The notes: generated from the sequence alone by a model not told the origin. Shown: positions 1-12,571, counted from the stretch's first letter. The stretch is DNA of 64,000 nt from Allantophomopsis cytisporea (GCA_024752435.1 CP103026.1:124001-188000); one strand, 5' to 3'. Numbers and translations: made by a program.

Positions 1-148
1 GGATGTCTGTCTGGCTGATTGGCTGGTTGGGTTGAACTGTGATACACCCCCTTTTTTTGTTGTTTTTGATACCTGGGTTTTATATACCTGTCCTACTTTA
101 CCTGTCTGCTTTACCTGTCTGGCTGTTTGACTAGAGGTAGTTGACTAT

Positions 149-179
<31 letters not shown>

Positions 180-721
180 CGATCTTATAGAGATTTATGA
201 TCTTTGAGCTTTTTGGGTCTTGATTGTGATGATTGTGATTGTGAGGATTGTGATTGTGATTGTGAGGATTGTGAGGATTGTGAGTTGATTATGATGCAAT
301 GAATTTGATATGTATTTTTTTGGGCAGGATTGTAGTTTAATCTGCGAGATGATTGCTGTGCGAGATGATTGCTGTGAGTTGGTTGGTGTAGTGAAGTATG
401 TCTGAGAGGTAGGTATTGTGATGGAGATGGTGTATGATGGTTGAGGTGTATGTGGGGACTGTACTTCCAGGGACTGAACTCGAGACTGAACTCGAGACTG
501 AGTTGGGACTGAACTCGTAGTACCTGATATCAAGCTTATCTGTACGAATATTTATAAAATTGGCAAATAATACACAACTAGCTAGCTGTGGATTTGGCCA
601 TCTTAGATACAGACAAGCTGTCACACTGCCATGCTGTGTTTAGATTCACAAAGGAAAAGAGATTTCACTTTTTGGTCTTCTCGCAATACTGCGGGTCGAT
701 GTTTCTGAACTCCATTCTACA
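1..721. repeat. Gene-free window edge with simple-sequence repeats
   Basis: No convincing gene is visible. The stretch holds an AT dinucleotide run (about 150-180), GATTGTGAT-type short tandem repeats (about 226-290), a tandem 17-nt duplication of GCGAGATGATTGCTGTG (about 344-377) and a CTCGAGACTGAA-type repeat (about 465-515). The open frames here are low-complexity products of these repeats. Confidence 0.7.
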
Positions 722-2044
722 CTAATCAGGTGATAAGACCGCGTGCCCTCGTCTTTCTCCCAGCTTCAACATTGCTTCTGCCCACGCCTGAAAGTTTTGC
801 CATTTCTCCTCTAGGTCATATTCCCCCAGATCCTCATCTTCAGACCAACGGGTGATCGTCCAAGGGCTATCTTCGCATGCGATATCGAATTCACAGTATG
901 GGCACGGATTTATTTCAACCTCGTGCACAGGTTCACCCTGATGCAAAGCTTGTTGTAAGGCTTCCTCGTTGATGCATCGCAGTGTTGTGAGATTAGGGAT
1001 CCCATGCACGAGATTCGGGAAAATATCCACCCAGCCAATCTCCGTGTCTATCCCGGTTTTGGGCGTCTGCTCCGACTGCCTCATTCCATTGTGGTTGGCT
1101 ATCATGTAGCCATCTACAAGCCGACCGGAAACCTTTCTATGCTCGATGACGGCACAATCTACGAACGTCAACGCTTTTAGTTTCTGGTGACCACAAATCC
1201 ACTCCACCTGCCACTCATGCGAGATGGTCCAATTCGCTAACTCCAGACTCTCAAGATGGGGAAACGTGACTTCCTTCAGGTCACACCTTGGCCAATAGCC
1301 CCATAATGTATCCACCGACAAGGAAAGTTCCCTAATATTCGTCAACGGCTTCAGCCATATCTCGGGAAGGGAAGCAAAGAAATCATGAATCTCAGCGACT
1401 GAAAGATTGGTTCTGTGCTCCCCCCCATCGACACGTTTCTCTGTCACGAATCTGACATTCAATTCTTCCAGCCCTGCCAATAGCCGCCGAAAATCATCTC
1501 CAGCGGTCACTTCAAATTCGCACGCATGCCAATTGCGAAGTCCTAGGTGCTTGAGCGATACTGGAAGATCTGCATTACTCAGCCCGGACAGCAACGCCTC
1601 GAAGATCTCCAGTCGGATGTGCTCGCTCTCCCGGATGGGCGGTTCCCAATGCCAGCCGCGATCTGTTCTCACCTGCTTGGAGAAGTGGATGTCCACGTGT
1701 GTCAGGGATGTGAAGCGGCCGATGGTGCGCAGAGTGTCGAGGAATTCATCGGATAGATCTTCATCGCCCTCGGTGTCTTCGTCCGACAGTTCAGACATGT
1801 CGGTGTCTGGACTCCGGCAGGTTTGTATGTGGATGGCATGCACGTGGTTCGGGAAGTGAGTGAGGACTTGGGCGATGCTTTCCTGGGAGAACTCCGTAGG
1901 CCGCAGGGTTAGGGATCTGAAGAGGAGTTCGCTGGTCATCTGGCTGTGGCCTTCGGAGACAAGCCGTAGTGACTGGAGGTCTTCGATTCGAAGATAACTA
2001 GCCATCATCATGAAGTCCTCGTTCGGCAATGATGCAAAAGTCAT
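722..2044 (-). CDS. F-box domain protein
   Basis: This is an intronless 440-residue protein. Residues about 4-50 (SLPNEDFMMMASYLRIEDLQ...) match the start of a fungal F-box, the Skp1-binding motif of SCF ubiquitin ligases. The rest is leucine-rich and divergent, as in the large ascomycete F-box-only families, where this part would hold the substrate. An acidic run (SDEDTEGDEDLSDE, about 85-98) and a Cys-rich patch (NPCPYCEF) near the C-terminus are visible. The start is the first ATG and puts the F-box at the extreme N-terminus, as usual. A decayed relative lies just upstream on the opposite strand (2555-3853); both share a W-G-[YH]-[WY]-P block followed by an L-x-S-L-x-L block. The substrate is unknown. 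Confidence 0.85.
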   Translation of the reverse strand: MTFASLPNEDFMMMASYLRIEDLQSLRLVSEGHSQMTSELLFRSLTLRPTEFSQESIAQVLTHFPNHVHAIHIQTCRSPDTDMSELSDEDTEGDEDLSDEFLDTLRTIGRFTSLTHVDIHFSKQVRTDRGWHWEPPIRESEHIRLEIFEALLSGLSNADLPVSLKHLGLRNWHACEFEVTAGDDFRRLLAGLEELNVRFVTEKRVDGGEHRTNLSVAEIHDFFASLPEIWLKPLTNIRELSLSVDTLWGYWPRCDLKEVTFPHLESLELANWTISHEWQVEWICGHQKLKALTFVDCAVIEHRKVSGRLVDGYMIANHNGMRQSEQTPKTGIDTEIGWVDIFPNLVHGIPNLTTLRCINEEALQQALHQGEPVHEVEINPCPYCEFDIACEDSPWTITRWSEDEDLGEYDLEEKWQNFQAWAEAMLKLGERRGHAVLSPD

Positions 2045-2554
2045 GTGGGCTTATGCTCAGAGATATTAAGTGAAGTGAAACGAGCTGAATGTTGAGGATG
2101 TCGATGAGCGGTGGTTACTATTAATCCGCCCTACAAGATGATGTTTGATATAAACAACATCAAGGCCTTTCTCGCTCATGTTATGTGAACATAAGTAACC
2201 TCATCATACCAGTCTTTGGGTATCCCCAGGATATGACTAGTACATGTATCATATTTTTGGTGTCGTTAATTGTTCGGATAAGGTTACGATTAGCTTAAAA
2301 TTAAGATATGGCCGATAAGCCAAGCGCCTTCCGCATCCCCGCACTTTCGTGATTTGTTACATTGTCATGTTTGTTTGGTTGTTGAAGGTCAGCATTCTCA
2401 CAGCTATCCAACTATGCTTATGATTTCCGTGTTAAAAGTGTTCAGAAAGTTGACTTCTGTAATCTGATTCAATTATAGAAACCGAATAAATTGGGTTTAA
2501 TCATACTTTTGTCATCCCTATCTCAAGGTATTTAAACTACCAGAGAAAACCATA
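2045..2554. other. Intergenic region between divergent F-box gene and F-box relic
   Basis: The two F-box loci start away from each other across this 510-bp AT-rich gap. I see no gene or recognisable regulatory motif. Confidence 0.6.
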
Positions 2555-3853
2555 ATGACTTCTTGTTGTCTCAATTCACTACCTGCGGAGGCGCTCAACA
2601 CCGTTGCTGAGCATAGCCCAAAAATGTCTCAAGAGCCTCCGTGCGGTTTTGTACAGTTCTCTGATACTGCAGGAAAATGGCTATTCTATTCCATCAGAAT
2701 ACGAGCCGACGAAGATAGTGTCGAGAATTTCCAGACGATCATGAATTCCTCAGACTTGAAGAGCCTTGGTCACCGAATTACTGTGATGACATTTCCTGAT
2801 TGTGACACTTGCCAAGGAAGTCTGGTGGCTCATGCAGAAGCCTGTGCGCGTCAGTTTGGAGCAATCGGGACGACTCCCGAATCTGGAAGCAGTGAAGGTC
2901 ATCTTCTCGGAAGCAGTGGTTTGCACCCGGAACCGGGATTTTCAAGTCGAGCCTTATCCTATGGAACGTGTCGAACTACGACAGCAACTCTTACTGTCAC
3001 TCTTCCGAGGCTTGGGACCAAAGAGCCGCCGGCGCTCAATTTGAAATCTCTGAGTATCAAAAACCTGCAAGATATTAATGACACAAGGAGTATTGACACA
3101 AAGAGTTCAGAAAGGGACGCGAGACAATTCAAGAGTTGAGACTACGGATCACTACTGAGGAAAACTCGGACGTGGACAGCAGAGGATTTGAATGGAGGAT
3201 CTACGAAACTTTTTTCGGGATTTGCCTGGAACATGGCTAGCTCTTTCAGAAAATTTGAGAGAAATGGCTATTCATTGTCGAGACTCTTGGGGTCACTATC
3301 CTAAGGTAGACTGAAGGGGCATGGAATGCCACGACTTACATCCTTGGATTTGAGAATTCACGTAGGAGTGGCCCATCGATTGGACCTATTGCATAAAAGA
3401 GACTACAGAATTGATCTCTGATGACTGTGCCATAGTGGCAATTTGTTCGGGATTTGATTTGGATGCCGAGAATTTCATTCAACGCCCATTCTCCTTGGAT
3501 GAGGGGAAAAGAGAGGGGATATGGGCAATGAATCGATGAGAAGTATCCATGGGAGGTCTTTGGCAGGCTGGTTGCAATCACTGACAACGATTACAATGAA
3601 TTTGGTGCCTATATCATTCAAATTCTGTTTATTGGGTTACCAGCACTAAGGTATATGCTCTTTGAAGATGACACAGGGGAATGTGATTCATATGGAGGCG
3701 AGATCTGGTGGGATGACGATGACCACCCTTCTTATGGAAAAATTTGATGATGAAGGCAAGACTTACCTGGACGAGGATGATGAATATCCCACGGATCGCA
3801 GAGATAGGGCAGCACTCGAGAAACTCCAAGATCTCTTACAAAGTAGACGATGA
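2555..3853 (+). pseudogene. Decayed F-box-like gene
   Basis: A continuous protein can be followed only by changing reading frame several times. It opens with LNSLPAEALNTVAEH (F-box-like start) and shifts near 2800-2880 into a frame reading LPNLEAVKVIFSEAV and FPM/YPMERVELRQQ. It returns near 3020 to PALNLKSLSIKNLQDIND, moves on to IQELRLRITTEENSDV (about 3135-3175), then LPGTWLALSENLREM and CRDSWGHYPKVD followed by TGA near 3310. It ends in an acidic tail reading DRAALEKLQDLLQSRR before TGA at 3851-3853. These blocks have the layout of the intact F-box protein at 722-2044. At least four frame changes cannot be explained by introns with good splice sites, so this is a dead copy. Short pieces of it look like separate small genes but are not. 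Confidence 0.75.
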
Positions 3854-4320
3854 GTTAAATGTCAAGTTTTGATTGTATTTCAGTTTGCTTAACAAACCTG
3901 TGCAACAACAAAATTGAAATTCAGCATAAAATATCAAAAGAGTCAAATTGGTTTTCGAAATCCTCTTTGGGTGTACCTTATTCGATCGTATCACGTGAAA
4001 ATCATGTGCAAAGCAGTGTTCAAAATGGTGTCATCAGCGGTCCCTCTGTTTCCGTCATTTGACCCCTCACTGTTTCTTTCCATTGGTTTTTTATGGCGCA
4101 ATCTACGCTGCGCACGGTAGATCGACATCCCGTCACCGTGGTGGTGGATAGTATCCATGATTGTGAGGTTGTATTGGGACTATCGTTATCATCAAGGACT
4201 ATTAAATGTGACGCTTTCTCGCTCATTCTCATTTTATCAAACGACATATTCTGATATCATCTGCGAGAAAAGACAAGCTTCGTTTTGAATACCCGAAACT
4301 AGAACGAACTCCTCGTCATC
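3854..4320. other. Intergenic region upstream of carbonic anhydrase
   Basis: This is AT-rich and contains no supported gene. It should carry the promoter of the carbonic anhydrase gene that begins at 4321. Confidence 0.6.
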
Positions 4321-4896
4321 ATGAGTTCCACAGAGACCGCCATCCAGCAGAATCTTGCTGCAAAGAATAAAGAATATGCATCCTCCTTCACCAAAGGTCA
4401 TCTCGCTCTTCCACCCGCAAAGAATTACGCAGTTGGTAAGGGTTCCCTACGGCATCAAAAATATATTTTTATTTAACAGATTCTAGTAACTTGTATGGAT
4501 GCACGTATTGACCCTGCATCCGCCTACGGAATTGATCTCGGAGATGCTCATGTGATTCGCAATGCAGGCGGTTCAGCGCGCGATGCACTCCGGTCCTTGA
4601 TCATCTCACAGCAACTTCTTGGCACAAAGGAGGTTTTAGTAATAAAGCACACTGGTTGCGGGATGCTCACATTCTCGAACAGTGATGCCAAGGGCATTGT
4701 GAAGGAGAATCTGGGCGATGCTGGAATTCAGGAATTGAGTGCTTTCGGAGGGGAGTTCTTACCTTTTGGTTCACTGGAGGAGGAGACAAGGAAAGATGTG
4801 GAGTGGATCAAGGCCAACAAGGCAATTCCAGATAGTGTCGTTGTTAGCGGGTGGATTTATGAGGTCGAGAGTGGGAAGGTTAAGAGAGTTGTGTAG
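4321..4896 (+). CDS. Beta-class carbonic anhydrase (small type)
   Basis: Two exons (4321-4435 and 4487-4896) joined over a 51-nt intron give a 174-residue protein. The GTAAGG donor and the CTAG acceptor at 4483-4486 restore the frame through A-V-V-T-C-M-D-A-R; using the nearer AACAG would break it. The zinc/active-site signatures of beta-carbonic anhydrases are present: CMDAR (Cys plus the Asp-Arg dyad), then HTGCG with the His and second Cys ligands. The enzyme interconverts CO2 and bicarbonate. The length fits the short fungal and bacterial cab-type form, not the longer Nce103 form. No targeting peptide is evident, so cytosolic action is likely. It stands alone, without related neighbours. 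Confidence 0.93.
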
Positions 4897-6490
4897 GTGA
4901 TGGATTTTATAAAAGAGATAACTTCTTAATAATGGGAACAAAGGAATAGCCAGCTACTTATCTTCCGCGGTATATCTTGTAATTCGAAGAGATCAAGTCG
5001 GGCTCGCATTTTTTTCAGCTTATTCCGCCTAGTTTTGCATAATCTAATATTAGATGTTCTTATCGTCATATGCAACTCGACTGGTTGTTCTTTAGACCTG
5101 GGAGACTCAAAGGTACAAGAACGATATATCGCGCCCACTTACAAGAAGAATTAGTCTAAAAATCTAGCTCTGTCGTTTTTGGATAAGTGATCATAAATGC
5201 CACGTGGATGCCTGCCTATCTTCATACTCTGAGAATTAAAAAAAATAAGTTCAAAGTGAACACAAACAGCTGTATTAATAATATTTCATACTGGGAGTTA
5301 CGGTCACTTCGAAATCCTCCCAGTGTATAAGGTTGGAAACTCGTTGTTATGTTTCTTCTGCATTATAATAAATTTTGTATTTATTTACTACTTGTTAGAT
5401 ATATATACAAATATATTTTACCGCTAATCTGAACGTCATATAACACGAATCTGGTTGACATCTTATGAATGTGAGAGTAAACTTCAAGATCTTGATGACC
5501 TATAACCATTGATATCTACTAGAAAACTTATATAGGGCAATATAGCGTAATTTAGACATTACTTTGATACTATAGCATATTTTGTCTTGCTGGAGTTACT
5601 GACCATATCAGAAAGGTTGAATCTAACAGAACTGTATATTGCGAGACCCAGCAATACTTGTGCATCAGATCTGAGTAAGTAAGAAGCTACTTATTGCAGT
5701 ACACTAGTGTAGATGGTTGATTTACTCATTGGAAGCTTTTTCAGATGTGCTATGAGTACTGCTTTAATATACACAATGTAGCTGCAAAGTTGTACCTTAA
5801 TGAGGTGGAAATTTCACTTTCAACGCTGAAAGCAAGAGCCGCAATGGTTATGAAAATACCTCCTAGATCACCGATATGCATGTATTTTAATAGAGAGTAC
5901 AATGGATGCAGTCGTCAGTTGATTGTAGCTATCGCCATATTAGAGATATCCATTTATCTAAAGTACTATGATTACGCAACCGCAAACTATACAGTTGACG
6001 ATTATATACAAGAGAACCATAAAACTAAGACATAGATAATGTATCATATATCTTGTTATATATAATATTGGCGAACTGGTAATATAAAGGTAGCCCTTTC
6101 GATCATAGACTGTTCGCGCCAAGTACCAGGTATCTTTTCTACAATAAATCGTACCGCTAGAATTATCATAAGCATTAATCAACATTGCAAAGGTAAACAA
6201 CAGTAGGGATTCGTTGGTAGGGTTGCCTAATGTAGGTTCTTGCATCCTGTGACCATAGAGACCCCAGATCAGTGCGATTCGGCGTTCCGACTTGTTACGT
6301 GATACGGCTTGTGCCTTAAGTAATAGCTTAAATCTTTCTATTCCAACGACATGTAGAACATCTCTTTTCAGATCTAACCGCTCACCAATTGAGCCAGATA
6401 TATAGGAAGTCACATAGACAACTGCTGCATTGTGGTTTGAATCCTATCCTCGTCGAAATTAATCTTCAGTGACGTTCAACTTCTAATTCA
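4897..6490. other. AT-rich gene-free stretch
   Basis: It contains only short overlapping open frames on both strands. The longest (5958-6413, -, 151 codons) has no recognisable domain and overlaps another frame at 5745-6035 (+). An untranslated or non-coding transcript is possible but the sequence does not show one. Confidence 0.55.
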
Positions 6491-8303
6491 ATGAGCGGTC
6501 CACTGCGGAGCAAACAGGGTTGCTGGACCTGCCGTTTGCGCAAGAAGAAATGCGACGAGAACCATCCTCATTGTTCGACATGTGAATCACTTTCAATTAC
6601 ATGCTATGGATTCGGTCCAAAGCCTGACTGGATGAATAACGGTGAGACGGAAAGAGCGGTCGCAAGTAGTATCAAACAGATTGTGAAGCACACCTCGAGA
6701 CGGAAGGTTGCCACCCAGGCTTCCAAGCAACGCAAGCCGACTATCAGGATAGAACCCAAGCCCTCTGATGGATTCACAATAAACTCATCTTCAAATCCTG
6801 AATCTAACAACAAGAATGACGGTACCCTTCCATCAGATCCTGATTCACCGCAAGAAGATATATCGGCTGTAAGCATGTTGACCTTATAGTTACCTTGAAA
6901 GATTCTGATATCAATTAGCAACCCCCCTCGTCCGAACATGTTGATCATCCAATGAATGAACCTATGTTTCCTATCTCGATGGATGAGTCTATCCTCTTGA
7001 TGCATTTTCTGGATAACGTATTCCCACTACAGTATCCCATGTATAAACCAGAAATCGAGAATGGCGGACGAGGCTGGTTACTAGCTCTTCTGCTTCGGAC
7101 GAAGCCTCTTTACCATGCGGCTCTGGCTCTTAGTGCGTACCACCGCCGTAAGATTGTCCTCACAAATACACATCAGTTGTGCCAAGTCGCTGGTGTGGTG
7201 GAGCAAGAAAAGCATCTTGAGATTTGTCTGACGGAATTTCAACAAACTATAAAATCAGTCAATCGGTTTGTACAGACTGATTGCGCGAGTAATGGACTAG
7301 GGATTGCTACTTCAATCGTTCAACTGGTATTTTTTGAGGTAATCTTTCGTCCAGAAAGTCTTCAGTCTCTATACTGACAACTTTTGTAAAGCTTTTTACT
7401 GGCCAGCACAACGTATGGCAGATACATCTTCGTGCAGCAACGAACCTTTACCAACGAGCCTATGAAGAGAAATCTTCCCTTCAAGGTTTGGACCAAGCAT
7501 CAAGCAAGACTGCATGTGAAGATGCTCCTCTCTCTGAAAATGGAGCTGGGGTTGCACAAGAGCTTTGGGTGTTTAGATTCATGGGCGGCACAATAGCTTG
7601 GCTCGATATCATCGCTTCAATTACGACAGGAACGGCACCAAAGCTACTGCATTATCAGCCCAGTTTTATCGCTTCCGATTTTCAGACAAAGCTTGAAGAA
7701 ATTATGGGCTGTAAAAATTGGGTTATGCTTCAGATTGGTCGCATTGCTGCGTTACATGAACATAAGATTCAAGCCTTTCAACAGGGACCATGCGATTGCA
7801 TCGAAATTGGGCAGATTGTGTGTGATATCAGTAAGGAGATACAGTATGGGCTCACACAGGGAGCTTTTGAAGGCTTCAATATCTCTGATGGCGATTCTGC
7901 TACAATATTCAATACGACGGCAGATCCGCCTACGCTCGTCACACTCATATTTGCTTACATGGCATCTATTTATCTTCACTTGGTCATTCATGGTTTTCAG
8001 GATCTAGAAGAAGTAGACAAAGCCATTTCTGGAGCCATGAGGATGCTTCAAGGTCAGATTTCTACTCATCTTCTACCCGCCTTGGTCTCTCCGCTGTTTG
8101 TGATCGGATCTGTTGCAAGGCGAGAAGGCGAAAAGCAGCTTTTTCGCAATTTATTTTCTTCTCCGCCACTGCTCAATCCTTTAACTAAGCATCGAGAAAG
8201 AATTCTGCCAATCCTGGAAGATATCTGGAGCAGAAGACAGACCACACCTAACTTCACGTGGAGAGACACTCTTACACTTACCCATGATCTCCTGCTTCTT
8301 TGA
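6491..8303 (+). CDS. Zn2Cys6 transcription factor (fungal-specific TF domain)
   Basis: Three exons (6491-6868, 6919-7338, 7392-8303), all joined in phase 0, give about 569 residues. The N-terminus carries a complete binuclear zinc cluster (residues about 11-38) with canonical spacing C-x2-C-x6-C-x6-C-x2-C-x6-C, in a basic context (RLRKKK). After a polar linker comes an acidic/hydrophobic C-terminal half. It starts with a block reading MDESILLMHFLDNVFPLQ and continues with the A-Y-H-R region typical of the fungal_trans_2 class (C6 regulators of metabolic genes). It is a nuclear DNA-binding regulator; targets are unknown. The FAD oxidoreductase (9413) and the SnoaL-like gene (12572) lie downstream on the same strand but are not close enough to prove co-regulation. 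Confidence 0.9.
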
Positions 8304-9412
8304 GCTTATATGGTACGGCATTCGATAATGTCTGGTTTCCATATTTCCCACGACGTCTTCACATGGCATGTGAAGATAACAAAGACTGGAAGGCGCGTTA
8401 CTTTCACTTGTGTTAATTGATATCTTCAACATGGATCCTCGGAATGCAAGCGAACTCGTGATGATTTGAACTTCATTCTACCTGGTAATATGGCGTATAG
8501 TAGCTCATAAGAGAAGTTCAGCATTCCATATTAGATAGATATTTCGATTAAGTCATTGAGTCATTTAGCCATTTACTGCTGCTAGAAGCATGACTTTGGT
8601 ATTCCTCGAAATCTGTGGATCTTGGGGAAGTCCCTGGATAAACAGCTACCTTCACAAACGCACTTAATGTCAAGTATAGCGTTTTTCTCATTCGTACGTA
8701 TCATCGAACATTTATAATACAATAGATACAGATAAAACTCTATCAGAGCCGTAACTAAATTAGAATACCGCGGGGATCATGTCACCGGATACTTCTACTA
8801 CGCTTTGATTGCGCACGCATCTACAATTCTGACGGCGCAGACCTGCATCTATATGACATGATAAGCTATTGTGTCAATTTGTCTTTGTGGACCCATCTTT
8901 CTTCTTGATATACTAAGCCCCCTTGTTCTTCACGTACGCGACTGCGGCACTCGCAATGATTGGTTCAAAGTGCGGCACGCACTATGATTCGCTACTCGTT
9001 GAAAGACTGAACGCGGCCGCGCTCTGCGCTACGCTCTGTGATTGGATACTGCTGCGCCTACACATACCTTTCGCACCCTTTATTTACTTCGTAGGTGCAC
9101 ATTTTGGCTGTTCCAGGTACAGGAGATTTCCAAGCCTCAATATCTGCCAGAGATGACAAAGCTGCTGAAGTGTGCAGATTTCGTGAATCCCCTGTGCGGG
9201 ACGCAGTTGCCTAAATCAATAATTTTGCATAGCTCATACGCCCAGTCTTATCGGCTGATCAGATTTATAGTTGCTTTCTCTTACAAATTTTGTAAGCAAT
9301 ATCCAAGATGGTACTTGAATTTGTAATCTCCCATATTGTGAACTCATGAGATATATTTCTCCGTCTTTGCATTCAAGATTATCTCTTCATTCACACTGCC
9401 CTTTTATTCACT
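8304..9412. other. Intergenic region
   Basis: No supported gene is present. A small frame at 8923-9156 and an overlapping one at 9042-9326 have no recognisable features. The last part is presumably the promoter and 5' leader of the flavoprotein gene at 9413. Confidence 0.55.
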
Positions 9413-10795
9413 ATGCTTTATATTCTCAGTCTCGCCGCAAGCACCTTTCAAAAAGCCGTTAACATCGCTTTTCACTTCCTCACCGCATATTACTTTCAAG
9501 AGCAAATACTCGATCCAAGCCTCAAATCTCGAACCATGAAGAATATTGCCATTCTCGGAGGCTCGTTTGCAGGAGTCAGTACCGCACACCGGATTCTCAA
9601 GCAAGCTGCGAAGACTGGCCCCTTCAAGATCACCCTTGTGTCCCCAGATAGTCATTTCTACTGGAGCGTTGCATCACCTCGAGCCTTTGTTCCTGGGCAG
9701 CTCACCGATGACAAGGTTTTCCAACCGCTTGCTGCTGGCTTTACTCAATATCCAGCTGGTCGTTTTGAGTTCATCCTTGGCTCAGCCGAAAGTGTAGATG
9801 TCAAGGCCAAGCAAGTGGAGATTTATGGCGCCGCTGGTAACAGGACGCTCGAATACGACTTTCTTATTCTTGGAACTGGATCCAGTACAAAGGGAGGTAC
9901 ACCAGTCAAGTCTTTGGGCTCAACCGAAGCCACAAAAGAGGCTCTGCATCAATACCAAAAGCGCGTGGAGAAAGCTAAGACAATTGTCATAGCTGGTGCC
10001 GGCGCGACGGGTGTCGAAATTGCTGGCGAATTGGGCTTCGAGTACGGAAGAGGCAAAGAGATCATTTTGGTAAGTTTGGCATGCATCTAATATTTTCCAC
10101 GACGCTGTGATTTTATTCCCGGTCACAAGACCCATTCTGATCGTCTGCTAACTTTCCGCAGCTCTCAAGTGGACCGACAGTCCTCGAGGGAAGACCAGCA
10201 AGCGTTTCGAAGACGGCAATAAAGCAACTTCAGAACCTGAAAGTGGACATCAAGTTACAAACCAAGATCAGTGGCTCAACTCAGATGCCAGATGGTCGAC
10301 AAGAACTCATACTTTCAGGCGGAGGCCGGCTAATCACGGACCTTTACATTCCTACGTTTGGCGTACAACCAAACTCTTCCTACATGCCTGCCAAGTTCCT
10401 CGACGCCAACGGATTTGTCATGGTCGACGAATTTCTCAAAGTCAAGGGCGCAGAGGATGTATGGGCCATCGGCGACGTCTCTGATGCTGAATTTCCGCAG
10501 ATCATGTACTGTGACAATCAATCGGCTCATCTTGCCAAGAACATGGTTCTCATGCTAAGCGATCGAACACCAATTCCTTACAAAATGGCTACAAGTGGTA
10601 TGATAACCTTCCTCATCACTAAACGAAACTTTACCTAACTAATTTTTCAAAGGTATGATGGGTCTCCAGATTGGCAGGAAGGCCGGGACTGGACACTTTG
10701 GAAGCCTGATAATTCCAAGTTTTGTAGTGTCTATGCTTAGGAAGACATTGTTTGTTGAGAAGTTAGGTCGTACGGTTGATGGTTCTATTTTTTGA
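9413..10795 (+). CDS. FSP1/AMID-like FAD-dependent NAD(P)H oxidoreductase
   Basis: Three exons (9413-10069, 10162-10597, 10653-10795) give 411 residues from the first ATG, or 370 from the internal ATG at 9536. The shorter form starts directly with the FAD-binding strand MKNIAILGGSFAGVS and matches the usual length of this family. The longer form adds a hydrophobic N-terminal segment that could anchor it to a membrane. A second nucleotide-binding motif (IVIAGAGATGVEIAGEL) marks the NAD(P)H domain, and VWAIGDVSD is the C-terminal FAD motif. Members of this apoptosis-inducing-factor-like group reduce quinones. Both exon junctions keep frame, the last through a G/GT split codon. Start choice is open; function is known only at family level. 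Confidence 0.88.
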
Positions 10796-12571
10796 TTGTC
10801 TATTTTCCAATAAGTCGTCTTGTAAAATTGACGGTTTAAACTTCTTTGCTCAATCTGCTTGGGATGATGCTTGGTTTTCCGAAGATTTCACTCAATAAAA
10901 CCATTGTAGATGACGATATAAGAGATAGGTCAAACAGAAGTTTTCATGTGCGAGGAGTAGTTAGTAGGGATAGGCTCTAAGAAGATATATTCAATGTACC
11001 CCGAGGAAGTGAACTTGAACTTTAGACATTGGGATATATTGAAGCAGATTATCTATCTTTAGATAGTGGGCTAGCGAGAATCTATCAAGATACGCAGTCA
11101 ATACTAGACCTCATTAACTTGATCAATGTATGGAAGTGAAACTTCCTCGTTTTCACCTAAATACCAGATCAGGTATGCGGTGAAGTTCTACGTAGATATG
11201 AATAGAACCCTGCTTTCTTTCCTCAATCAAGTCGGTATCTAAATTCTGCTGCACCCTTGCATAACTGATTGTCCGAAGTAAGCGTGACAGATTGTTCATT
11301 TCTCGTTATCTAAGTATTAATATCTATCGAGAAGTGTGAGTTACTTACATAATAAACATGATAACCTTTCGTATACATCTAGTCGTATCACCTGAGGCTG
11401 GTCGATATATGTAACTAATAATAATTCTGTCAACTAAACCTTCTAACCCGCTTCAAGTTACAAGCCCACACACCTTGCCCTAACTCTACTGATCTGAGGA
11501 GAAAAAAGTAACCACATACGCATATCAATGTGCTGGCTTGATATTCCCGGTGTAAGAAATTGGAATTCTGTGACTGTCACTGTAAACCTCACTCGAGAAA
11601 AGTGAGAGTTACAGATACTCAATCTCTATCATTGTACCATTACCATATTCAACTTCGCATAATGGGCTAGTGGGAAAGCTCCTGGAGCAGCTACAAAAAC
11701 ACCTGATGAGACCGAATTGTATTTCTTTTGTCTATGGTCAGTCATATCAGTATGCTTACAGAATGAAAGCGTACCCCATCTGCGCAGAGACTGTATGAGT
11801 TATCTAATACCTATATAACATCAAGTAATCATTGGTTGTGGATACAAAGTATGGGAGTGGAGGTCAAGCTGGCAGATACAGTGTCAATGAAGTGTAAACT
11901 GCACTCGTACCTTACCACTTTGTTCTAGTATCTGTCGAGGAAGTAGATGAGCTAGCCGCGTAAAAGAAATTCCATCAGGCAATAGTGTTGCAGGGGAGAG
12001 GAGAATATAGGGTTTTATGAAAACTCGGCTATAGCTGTGGATCAATATAGAATGAAATCCAGAGTTCCAAACGAAGAATTAATACGCTGCGTGATGCGTG
12101 ATCTATTGTTTGTGGGTGAAAGAGGTCCTCAGCAGGCGGAGGTTACAGGCATGGCGGAAATCGCGGAAAATATCTCGTAAACCCATAATTCGCGGCAAAA
12201 GTCACCCGTTTTTCAGTAGAAAATGATATTTTGACAGCAAATGATCCACATGATTTGATGATGGTATGGGAAGATGGAAGAAGACTTATCCGGCTGCATT
12301 GAAAGTGTGAATAGCTACAAGAAAGAGCAATCTCATCTGCACCCCGCATTACCCGCAATACCCTTTCTCCGCACAAACCCCACATTTGAACGATCGAAGA
12401 CTTGGCAAAATGATAACCCACATATCCTACTGACCAATATATGTTCGTGTTCAAGAAGCTTTGTTTGTCGCTACCTTATAATCTCAGGCCTTATCAAATC
12501 TTTGTTTGTAAGGAGGGTTACACAGTCAAACGGAAAACAGTATACATTTTTTTATTCAACCACTTCGAGAT
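10796..12571. other. Gene-free stretch
   Basis: Nearly 1.8 kb with stops in every frame. I see no conserved protein signature, repeat or RNA gene. Frames at 12143-12454 (-) and 12274-12654 (+) overlap each other and the start of the next gene, and are considered chance. Confidence 0.55.

Noticed and set aside
195..624. Two overlapping minus-strand frames at the window start
   Set aside because: Their sequences (TITILTITIIT, QSRVQSRVQS) are translations of simple repeats.
1407..1859. 150-codon plus-strand frame
   Set aside because: Antisense shadow of the F-box gene; Ser-rich composition without a domain.
5958..6413. 151-codon minus-strand frame
   Set aside because: No recognisable domain, AT-rich tail, overlaps another frame; kept only as a note in the intergenic entry.
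6435..6445. GGTTTGAATCC resembling a tRNA B box
   Set aside because: No A box or cloverleaf arms could be drawn around it.
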